A stretch of DNA of 6,307 bases, taken from Flavobacteriales bacterium (GTDB lineage Bacteria > Bacteroidota > Bacteroidia > Flavobacteriales_F > PHOS-HE28). Of this stretch, positions 1 to 5,320 are shown one piece after another. Position numbers and translations under genes: made by a program. Position 1 is the first letter of the stretch. Each line of letters opens with the position of its first letter. The DNA lies in contig JAHEFL010000112.1 of the NCBI GenBank assembly GCA_024640205.1, positions 1 through 6,307 on the forward strand, written 5' to 3'. Below the pieces are notes generated by a model, which worked only from the letters and a program-made list of their open reading frames with translations, was not told the DNA's origin and ran no database searches.

Positions 1-759
1 GGTCTTGGGAAGGAAGGCGATATGCTTGAGCGTAGTGATCGGTTTCAATCCGGGTATGATGGGCACGGCGATACCGGCCGCTCGACAGAGTTCCACGAAA
101 CGGAAATACTTCGCGTTATCGAAGAACATCTGGGTCACCAGGTATTCCGCACCGGCATCCACCTTTTCCTTCAGGTAGGCGATGTCCACGTTGAGGTTCA
201 GCGCTTCAGGGTGCTTCTCCGGATAACAGGCGGCGCCGACACAGAGGTCCGTCGGAGAGGCTTCCTGCTCCTCTTCGTGCAGGTATTTACCACGGTTCAG
301 CGCAGCGATCTGACGCACCATATCCACCGCATGGGCATGACCATCCCGCTCCGCAATGAAGCTGGATTCATTCTTAATGGCATCCCCGCGCAGCGCCAGC
401 ACGTTGTCGATCCCCAGGAAGTTCATCTCGATCAAGGCATCCTCGGTCTCCTCCCTGCTGAAGCCGCCACAGATCAAATGCGGGACCGTATCGATGTCAT
501 ACTTCACCTTGATGGTGGCGCAGATCCCGATCGTCCCGGGCCGTTTGCGTAGGCGCACCTTTTGAAGAAGCCCATGCCCGCGCTCCTTGTACAGCACCTC
601 CTCCCGATGGTAGGTCACATTGATGAAACTCGGCTTGAATTCCAACAGGGGATCGATCCCTTCATAAATGGACTGGATGTGCTTCCCCTTTAGAGGAGGC
701 AGGATCTCAAAAGAGAATAACGTGCGGTCCGCCTGGCGGAGATGGTCGATGACCTTCAT
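1..759 (-). CDS. metF: 5,10-methylenetetrahydrofolate reductase, 3' end cut by the window
   Basis: This FAD-dependent cytoplasmic enzyme reduces 5,10-methylene-THF to 5-methyl-THF, the methyl donor for methionine synthesis. The first 253 codons are present with no interruption; family members of this type are usually about 300-320 residues, so roughly the last fifth lies outside. The translation begins MKVIDHLRQADRTLFSFEILPP; the E of FSFEILPP (residue 18) matches the catalytic Glu28 of the E. coli enzyme. The loop NVLALRGD (119-126) carries the conserved FAD/folate-site Asp, and YLVTQMFFD (206-214) carries the conserved folate-binding Gln. IIPGLKPI (234-241) is a further family motif. The ATG at 759 gives the usual family N-terminus. 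No clear Shine-Dalgarno precedes it, as is common in Bacteroidota. It follows the surface-protein gene on the same strand after 85 bp that contain a terminator and a candidate promoter, so it is probably transcribed separately. Confidence 0.96.
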   Translation of the reverse strand, partial: MKVIDHLRQADRTLFSFEILPPLKGKHIQSIYEGIDPLLEFKPSFINVTYHREEVLYKERGHGLLQKVRLRKRPGTIGICATIKVKYDIDTVPHLICGGFSREETEDALIEMNFLGIDNVLALRGDAIKNESSFIAERDGHAHAVDMVRQIAALNRGKYLHEEEQEASPTDLCVGAACYPEKHPEALNLNVDIAYLKEKVDAGAEYLVTQMFFDNAKYFRFVELCRAAGIAVPIIPGLKPITTLKHIAFLPKT

Positions 760-787
760 GGATCGAGTGCCGTGATCTTGAGGGGGC

Positions 788-795
788 CAAAAGTA
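788..795 (-). promoter_or_regulatory. Candidate Bacteroidota -7 promoter element for metF (TACTTTTG)
   Basis: On the minus strand the bases TACTTTTG match the Bacteroidota -7 consensus TAnnTTTG exactly, and they end 28 bp before the metF ATG, which would leave a leader of roughly 20 nt. The nearest upstream TTG (828-826) is 30 bp from the element, longer than the usual spacing of about 17-23, so the -33 half is poor. The element directly abuts the terminator hairpin and doubles as its T tract. The match is seen directly; promoter function is inferred. Confidence 0.4.
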
Positions 796-825
796 GGAAG
801 GTCCCGGCCGTCGCCGGGACCTTCC
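788..825 (-). terminator. Rho-independent terminator after the surface-protein gene
   Basis: A perfect 13-bp inverted repeat (796-808 with 813-825, stem GGAAGGTCCCGGC, 4-nt loop) starts 20 bp downstream of the stop codon of the surface-protein gene. On the minus strand it is followed by TACTTTTG, a short T-rich tail. No T run follows it on the plus strand, so it should work for the leftward gene only. It should isolate metF from the upstream transcript. Confidence 0.8.
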
Positions 826-844
826 CAATTCCTGAGGTGTTCGC

Positions 845-3313
845 TCACCGCAGGATGGTCACGTGGCCCGCATATTCCCGGCCCGTTTCGGAGACCCGGA
901 TCAGGTAATAGTAGGTGCCGTCCGGAACGTCCGTGGCCTTCCAGGTGTTCCGGTAGTTGACAGTTTCATAGATGACCATGCCCCAACGGTTGTAAATGGT
1001 CAGCGAGTTCTTGTAATACTGGAGATTCTCCACCACGAAGAAGTCGTTCATCCCGTCGTTGTTCGGGCTGAACACGTTCGGAATGATGATGTCCTCCGGA
1101 CGGATCACATAGGACTGGTAGGTCGTGTCCGAGCAGCCCTCCGAGGTGGTCACGATCAGCGTGATCCAGTAGGTGTCCGGGATGTTGTAAGTAAAGCTGG
1201 GGTTCTGTGCGGAGCTTCCTTCGCCGATGATACCGAAGGTCCAATCCCAGTCGGTGATGGTGCTTCCGTTGCCGGAACTCTGGTCAAAGAAGTTCACAAA
1301 AACACCAGGGTCCTGAGGGCTGACCGGGTCCGTACTGAAGGCTGCAGTGGGTTCATTGCCGACAAGCACGGTATAGGGGACCGCGATCCCGGTGCATCCT
1401 GCCGCCGTGGTGACCGTTAAGGAGTAGGTTCCCGAGCCCACCTCGATCGTTGGGCTTGTGGCACCTGTGGACCAAGTATAGCTGGCATAGGTTTCTGTCG
1501 TACCCAGTACCACGGTCCCGCCACAGCTGAATTGTGGACCGGTGATCACGGGAACAGGGCTGGGGGCGATATCTACTGGGAACGGTTCCGAAGGGAGCGT
1601 ACAATTGCCCAGGCCTACTGTGACCGTATACGTGCCGGGATCGATCACACTGATGTTCGGTCCTACCGCGCCATTGCTCCACACGTAACTATCGAACCCG
1701 GGGGGCGCGTTCAGGAAAGCGACACTTCCTTCGCAAATGGTGGAGGTGCCGTTGATGAGGATCGGACCTTGCGGGGATGGTAACACCGTGACCGTGATCG
1801 TAGTGTCATAGGTGCAACCGAAGTTGTCCGTTACGCTGAACACGTAGTCGTAGGTCCCGGGCTGTAATGGGGCCGCCACGCCCATGGTCGGGTCACCCGG
1901 GTCCGGAGTGAAAGCTGTGCCGGTCCAGGATGTGCTGTCGGGAGTGGTCAACCCAAGTACAGGGGTGTATTCCGTGAGGCTGGGGAAGAGCTCCGGATTG
2001 AAGTTCATCTCCCAGTCGCATAGGTATCCATTGTCGATCGCGAAAAGATCCACCACCGTGAAGGTCCATACACCGTTCAACGGACAGCCCTGAAGGTTGG
2101 ACCAGGGTTGAACGGAACCGTATGTTCCGGAAGGCAGCGTGCCCCCACTGTTATTCGCCCAGGTCCCGTTGGTGGCAGTGGGGCTCCAGCAATACTCCCA
2201 GCATTCTCCAGGGGTCAGGGATTCATCATCCACCGGGATACCGATGTAGGTACCACCACCACCCTGCTGGTGGAACACCACGCTCTGTCCGCTCGGGCAT
2301 GTTATTGAAATGACGAGGTCACCCATGTACGAGTGCTCCATGCTCACGCAGACCGACTCCAGGTCATTGGGGTCGATCAGCGTCTGTCCAGGGGAGAAAT
2401 TATTGAAGGTCAAGGACGTGGAGAATGGGACGCCCTGCAGGTCGGGAAGGAATATCCCCTCGCCCAGGTTCGATTCCGGAAGGGCGGACCATTGCACTGC
2501 CGTCGCTACCCCGTTCAATGGCACGCTCTGCCCCTGGCATATCACCGTGTCCGGTGTCGTACCCGTAAAAAGTGGGGTCGTGCTCACCAATACTTGCAGG
2601 TCGACCAGGTTGATGCTGGCGCAGTCGTTGTCATCGATGACCGTCACCTGCACGACATATTCTCCGGCCTCTTCGAAGGCATGCTGAACGATGGCACCGC
2701 TCGTGCTATCCAAACTGCCATCAGCGAAATCCCAGATATACTGTGCGATACTGAAGCCATCCGCAGCTGTCGAAGCAGATGCGTTGAATTCGATCATCTC
2801 TCCCTGGCATACCAATGCCGGGATGGGCTCTCCCATGACCGCAGCTGCCGTAGGCGGTTCGCACGGTTCGTAGCAACTGATCGCAGCTGCGAAGTCCCCG
2901 GTCCCAATGGCGTTGCTTGTGAAGACCACGGTAAGGCAGCCGGAAGTGTTCGCGAAACTGGCAGAAATGATCCCTGGGGATCCCGTTCCTGTCCAGGTGC
3001 CGATCAAGGGCTCACTGGTGGAATTGCCATCGTAGATGCTGATCTGGTCCATCGGTGCCGTACCCTGGCCGGAGAGCTCGAAGATGATCCACTGCAGGGA
3101 GATCGCACCATCGGGCTGGTCGGGGCAGATCGTGGCGGTATAGTTCTCGTTGTTGCTGTAACCGCTCGGATTTCCACCACTATCGAGCAGCGCACCGATG
3201 CACGCATCCGCATCCCCGGCGCTGATGAGATACTCCTGCGCCGATACCGGGAATGCCAGCATCAGGGACAATGCCCATGGTAATGCGATCTTCTTGCTCA
3301 TGTTCCTGTTCAT
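845..3313 (-). CDS. Secreted multidomain surface protein with CUB-like, PKD, P-type and Ig-like domains and a T9SS type B sorting domain
   Basis: Predicted 822-residue protein exported by Sec and then carried to the cell surface by the type IX secretion system. With Met at 3313 as start, residues 1-25 form a signal peptide (N-terminal KK, hydrophobic core, likely cleavage VSA|Q). Regions in order, approximate: CUB-like 27-148; PKD 155-243 (YIWDFADGS, then GEYVVQVTVIDD); first part of an Ig-like unit 245-295; proprotein-convertase P-type domain 297-438; second part 440-512; two similar Ig-like repeats 518-583 (YVWSNGA) and 587-652 (YTWSTGA); PKD 655-736 (DWDWTFG); type B C-terminal domain 740-822 with FSPNNDGMND (748-757), YNRWG and DGTYYYLI, ending HVTILR. 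An in-frame ATG at 3364 would add 17 residues, but it lies inside a good promoter match; the ATG at 3301 is a third option. No protease or other catalytic motif is visible. Adhesion, matrix or substrate binding is likely; the ligand is unknown. Confidence 0.9.
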   Translation of the reverse strand: MNRNMSKKIALPWALSLMLAFPVSAQEYLISAGDADACIGALLDSGGNPSGYSNNENYTATICPDQPDGAISLQWIIFELSGQGTAPMDQISIYDGNSTSEPLIGTWTGTGSPGIISASFANTSGCLTVVFTSNAIGTGDFAAAISCYEPCEPPTAAAVMGEPIPALVCQGEMIEFNASASTAADGFSIAQYIWDFADGSLDSTSGAIVQHAFEEAGEYVVQVTVIDDNDCASINLVDLQVLVSTTPLFTGTTPDTVICQGQSVPLNGVATAVQWSALPESNLGEGIFLPDLQGVPFSTSLTFNNFSPGQTLIDPNDLESVCVSMEHSYMGDLVISITCPSGQSVVFHQQGGGGTYIGIPVDDESLTPGECWEYCWSPTATNGTWANNSGGTLPSGTYGSVQPWSNLQGCPLNGVWTFTVVDLFAIDNGYLCDWEMNFNPELFPSLTEYTPVLGLTTPDSTSWTGTAFTPDPGDPTMGVAAPLQPGTYDYVFSVTDNFGCTYDTTITVTVLPSPQGPILINGTSTICEGSVAFLNAPPGFDSYVWSNGAVGPNISVIDPGTYTVTVGLGNCTLPSEPFPVDIAPSPVPVITGPQFSCGGTVVLGTTETYASYTWSTGATSPTIEVGSGTYSLTVTTAAGCTGIAVPYTVLVGNEPTAAFSTDPVSPQDPGVFVNFFDQSSGNGSTITDWDWTFGIIGEGSSAQNPSFTYNIPDTYWITLIVTTSEGCSDTTYQSYVIRPEDIIIPNVFSPNNDGMNDFFVVENLQYYKNSLTIYNRWGMVIYETVNYRNTWKATDVPDGTYYYLIRVSETGREYAGHVTILR
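1358..1756 (-). repeat. Tandem pair of related Ig-like repeats inside the surface protein
   Basis: Two neighbouring segments of about 66 residues share the same pattern: an opening I-x-G with a conserved Cys (STICEGS and QFSCGGT), a central YVWSNGA or YTWSTGA, a GTYTVTV or GTYSLTV strand, and a closing Cys (GNCT and AGCT). The similarity is clear in protein but weak in DNA, so this is an old duplication or ordinary multi-domain build-up, typical of T9SS cargo. Borders are approximate. Confidence 0.65.
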
Positions 3314-3357
3314 TCTGGTGCGACCCTCATCCCTGACCCCCTGCTTGGAACGGGCCG

Positions 3358-3384
3358 CAAACATACTACGCCGCCGCCTTCCAA
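3358..3384 (-). promoter_or_regulatory. Candidate promoter of the surface-protein gene (TTG, 16 bp, TATGTTTG)
   Basis: The minus strand shows TTG at 3384-3382 and TATGTTTG at 3365-3358, 16 bp apart. The second is an exact match to the Bacteroidota -7 consensus TAnnTTTG, and the spacing is one base below the usual 17-23. Transcription would begin near 3350, leaving a leader of about 40 nt before the ATG at 3313. The upstream in-frame ATG at 3364 lies within the -7 element, which argues against it as a start. Confidence 0.55.
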
Positions 3385-3433
3385 TACCCGCTTTTCCGGG
3401 CCTATCCCTGTGTTCCTGAGACCCCGTGGGGAG

Positions 3434-3454
3434 CCGGCCGGTTGCCTGATCAGG
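3434..3454. repeat. Two adjacent perfect palindromes, possible operator
   Basis: CCGGCCGG (8 bp) and CCTGATCAGG (10 bp) stand 3 bp apart, about 50 bp upstream of the -33 part of the surface-protein promoter. Perfect palindromes without a loop are more like a dimeric protein-binding site than an RNA hairpin. Short palindromes also occur by chance in GC-rich DNA, and there is no second copy in the window to support a site. Confidence 0.2.
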
Positions 3455-3549
3455 ACGAGTGGTTCAAATCGGGAAACCGCATTCCGTTCGTCCGGATAGG
3501 GAACTATACTTCCTCAGGAAAAAGTGGTGTCGGGACCAGTTGGGTGAAC

Positions 3550-4596
3550 CTAGTTCTGAGGGGTCCGGTTCAGCCACACGACCTGACCTTTGGTGACGAG
3601 ACGACCCTCGTAGGTCATCGCCTCCACGGCAAGCAGGTAGTACCCGTCCTCGCAGTTGTCCCCGGTCCAAGGCTCATTGGTATTCGTACTGAAGACCAGT
3701 TGATTGTTCTTCACGGAGAACACCTTGATGATCATCCGTTCAAAACCTTCGGTGGAAACCGTGTATGTGTCATTGACCCCGTCGCCGTTAGGCGTGAAGG
3801 TGTTCTGAAGGAACAAGGATGGTTCCCGCGGAACGGTACGTTCTGTCACATCGGTCACTTCTTCGCGTGGCTCTGAGCCCGCCGCAGGGGTCGAAGTATC
3901 GGACCCGCTGGAGCGTGACATCACATCCTCTTTCACCTGTTCGGTCAGGTCCGTGATGATCCGCTGTACGAACGCCTCTCCAGCGGTGGGCTCGATCTCG
4001 TTGGGTACGATGGTCTCCACGATCCCGGTCACACGCTGAGAATCGTTCTTCGGTGCGGACTGTTCATCTGTTCGATCGGCAATAGGACCGTGTGCTCCAT
4101 CTTGAGCCGGCGCCGCAGTGGTCACAGCGGAAGGGGCTGCGCTGTTAACAGGCGCTTTCTCATCGAACCGTGGCTTGGTCGTCGCGTCGTCGACAATAGG
4201 TACAGGCTGTTGAACGGAAGGCTCTATTCGTGCTTCGTTAGGTATCTCCGCTACGGTCCCGTCCGCTCTGTCCGGGCCGAACACATACAACCCCCCGATC
4301 AACGCAAGAACCCCTATCCCTGCAGCGGCCCATCCCAGGATGTTCGCTCCTGTGCCTACCGTTCCGGCAGCAACACCATGGCCCAATTGTGAGCTGATAT
4401 GGCTCCATAGATCAGGGGCCACTTCCATTTCATGCCCTTGGAAGCGCTCACGGAACACATCCTCCATGGATGCTTGGTCCGGAGCGGGCGCGCCGGCTGC
4501 AAGTTGGCCTTGAATGCCTTCCCATACACCAGGGTCCACCGGAGCTTCATGGCTCTTGAAACGCTGACGGAAAAGGAACTCCAGACTATCCCGCAT
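3550..4596 (-). CDS. Putative transmembrane anti-sigma factor with duplicated N-terminal module and a divergent type B (CHU_C-like) C-terminal domain
   Basis: Predicted 348-residue single-pass membrane protein, probably controlling the sigma factor encoded just upstream. The cytoplasmic part has two copies of a helical module, residues 8-32 (LFRQRFKSHE, then VWEGIQGQL) and 47-71 (VFRERFQGHE, then LWSHISSQL), a pattern I associate with N-termini of Bacteroidota membrane proteins encoded beside ECF sigma genes. One uncharged hydrophobic segment (86-106) follows, then a long acidic, Ala/Pro/Thr-rich linker (108-255). The C-terminus (262-348) has FTPNGDGVND (267-276), a WTG and a DGYYLL, the pattern of the T9SS type B C-terminal domain, but the NRWG box is replaced by VKNN. 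There is no cleavable signal peptide, so the end domain should be periplasmic and anchored. No zinc-binding HxxxCxxC motif of classical ZAS anti-sigma factors is present. The start overlaps the sigma gene by 11 bp, which suggests coupled translation. The anti-sigma role is inferred from context and topology. Confidence 0.78.
   Translation of the reverse strand: MRDSLEFLFRQRFKSHEAPVDPGVWEGIQGQLAAGAPAPDQASMEDVFRERFQGHEMEVAPDLWSHISSQLGHGVAAGTVGTGANILGWAAAGIGVLALIGGLYVFGPDRADGTVAEIPNEARIEPSVQQPVPIVDDATTKPRFDEKAPVNSAAPSAVTTAAPAQDGAHGPIADRTDEQSAPKNDSQRVTGIVETIVPNEIEPTAGEAFVQRIITDLTEQVKEDVMSRSSGSDTSTPAAGSEPREEVTDVTERTVPREPSLFLQNTFTPNGDGVNDTYTVSTEGFERMIIKVFSVKNNQLVFSTNTNEPWTGDNCEDGYYLLAVEAMTYEGRLVTKGQVVWLNRTPQN
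4384..4458 (-). repeat. Second copy of the duplicated 25-residue cytoplasmic module
   Basis: It encodes residues 47-71 of the anti-sigma-like protein (VFRERFQGHE to SSQL). It lies 39 codons after the first copy, and the intervening stretch is rich in Ala, Gly and Pro. The first nine codons (VFRERFQGHE region) match the first copy at about 21 of 27 bases, which is more than distant protein similarity alone would require. Confidence 0.7.
4501..4575 (-). repeat. First copy of the duplicated 25-residue cytoplasmic module
   Basis: It encodes residues 8-32 (LFRQRFKSHE to QGQL). Identities with the second copy include F-R-x-R-F-x-x-H-E, a V-x-P pair, a Trp followed by I, and the closing QL. In related proteins I would expect a single such module ahead of the membrane helix, so an internal duplication is the simplest reading. 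Confidence 0.7.
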
Positions 4597-5143
4597 GACC
4601 GTGTCCGTATTGAGCTGCGGTCTCCTTAGGCAGCAGTTTGCGCAAATAGGCCCGGGCCTTCATGAACTGGGACTTCGAAGTATTCTCTGAAATGCCGAGC
4701 ATGTCAGCAATGTCCTTGTGCTGGTAACCTTCGATCACGAAGAGGTTGAACACCGTGCGGTAACCGGTAGGTAGGGCCTGTATCAATCCCATGAGTTCAT
4801 CGGTGGTCATGGTGCTAACGGCGGTGGCGTCCTCCTGGTGAAGGTATTCCGCTTCGGTCAGGTCCACGCTATGGTCGTAGGGTTTGTTCCGACGTATGTG
4901 GTCCAGGGCCGTATTCACCATGGTACGCGCGATCCATCCTCCCAAAGGGCCTTCCCCGCGGAAGTGGTCGATCTTCTGGAACACCTTCACGAAGCCGTCC
5001 TGGAGCATGTCCTGGGCTTGTTCCCGGTTGTTCGCGTAACGCATACAAACACTCATCATCTTACGTGCAAATTGCTGGTATAGAGCCTTTTGCGCAGTCG
5101 GATCGCCTTGGATACAGCCGCTTACAAGTTGTTCATCCGTCAT
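4586..5143 (-). CDS. ECF-type RNA polymerase sigma-70 factor
   Basis: Predicted 185-residue extracytoplasmic-function sigma factor that directs RNA polymerase to a small set of promoters. Region 2 spans about residues 22-88: [16 protein letters not shown], then the core-binding [17 protein letters not shown] and the -10 recognition stretch [21 protein letters not shown]. Region 4 spans about 112-170, with [20 protein letters not shown] and the helix-turn-helix [20 protein letters not shown]. Regions 1 and 3 are absent, as expected for this group, and the length is typical. The frame is open up to an ATG at 5215, but those extra 24 residues are Arg- and His-rich and unlike the family, while [14 protein letters not shown] is the usual opening. 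The TAG stop lies inside the start of the anti-sigma-like gene (11-bp overlap), so the two are one operon. The stimulus and regulon cannot be read from the sequence. Confidence 0.93.
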   Translation of the reverse strand: MTDEQLVSGCIQGDPTAQKALYQQFARKMMSVCMRYANNREQAQDMLQDGFVKVFQKIDHFRGEGPLGGWIARTMVNTALDHIRRNKPYDHSVDLTEAEYLHQEDATAVSTMTTDELMGLIQALPTGYRTVFNLFVIEGYQHKDIADMLGISENTSKSQFMKARAYLRKLLPKETAAQYGHGHAG

Positions 5144-5320
5144 GGCGGTCCGGTGGTGATGATGCGAAGAGGTGCCATCGCGTTGCCTGGCCCTGCAACT
5201 TTTCCTGGACAGCAAGTTACGCCAGCCTGCATCGCACGGGGTGATCGGTTACCTTCGCGCGCCGAAAATGGCCTGATAGAACCTTCATGTGAAGGTGCCG
5301 CCCTTTTCATACGCCGATCC
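5144..5320. other. Divergent intergenic region between the sigma gene and lepA
   Basis: This 177-bp region must contain the promoters of both divergent genes. No full TAnnTTTG match was found on either strand. The best near-matches are TACCTTCG (5250-5257, plus strand, one mismatch, no good -33 partner) for lepA and TAACTTG (5219-5213, minus strand, one base short) for the sigma gene. A sigma gene without the housekeeping consensus would fit autoregulation by its own product, but this is weak negative evidence. A small inverted repeat, ACCTTC/GAAGGT, lies at 5281-5296. Confidence 0.4.
5281..5296 (+). repeat. Short hairpin in the lepA leader
   Basis: ACCTTCA (5281-5287) pairs with TGAAGGT (5290-5296), in practice a 6-bp stem with a 4-nt loop, 24 bp before the lepA ATG. 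It may be a minor leader structure. It is too short for a strong terminator, and the TTTT that follows is separated from the stem by about eight bases. Confidence 0.25.

Larger units (their letters stand above)
3314..3549. other. Intergenic region between the anti-sigma-like gene and the surface-protein gene
   Basis: This 236-bp gap holds the candidate promoter at 3358-3384 and, farther upstream, two close palindromes: CCGGCCGG (3434-3441) and CCTGATCAGG (3445-3454). I found no convincing terminator for the gene ending at 3550; the small inverted repeats near 3510-3560 have short stems and no T run. Read-through from the sigma operon into the surface-protein gene is therefore possible. No small gene is supported here. 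Confidence 0.5.

Noticed and set aside
22..552. Plus-strand open frame of 176 codons opposite metF
   Set aside because: metF on the minus strand has all catalytic motifs over the same bases, and the plus-strand translation has no recognisable feature.
2333..3283. Plus-strand open frame of 316 codons opposite the surface-protein gene
   Set aside because: It lies wholly antisense to a gene with a signal peptide, recognisable domains and a sorting domain. Its translation is Arg/His/Gly-rich with no domain, and several other plus-strand frames in the same gene (863-1420, 2310-2687) look the same. These are by-products of GC-rich codon use.
845..3313. A secreted protease, suggested by the P-type domain
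   Set aside because: No subtilisin Asp/His/Ser motifs and no HExxH metalloprotease motif are present; all other regions are CUB-like, PKD or Ig-like.
3505..3575. Possible terminator after the anti-sigma-like gene
   Set aside because: The only inverted repeats (TTCC/GGAA, GGACC/GGTCC, GAAC/GTTC) have 4-5 bp stems and no downstream T run on the minus strand; one overlaps the coding end.
5144..5215. Longer sigma factor starting at the ATG at 5215
   Set aside because: The 24 added residues are Arg/His-rich and unlike ECF N-termini; the ATG at 5143 gives the usual [14 protein letters not shown] opening.
5281..5308. Hairpin plus TTTT upstream of lepA as an attenuator
   Set aside because: The stem is only 6-7 bp and the T run starts about eight bases after it, so it does not have terminator geometry. 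It is kept only as a small repeat.
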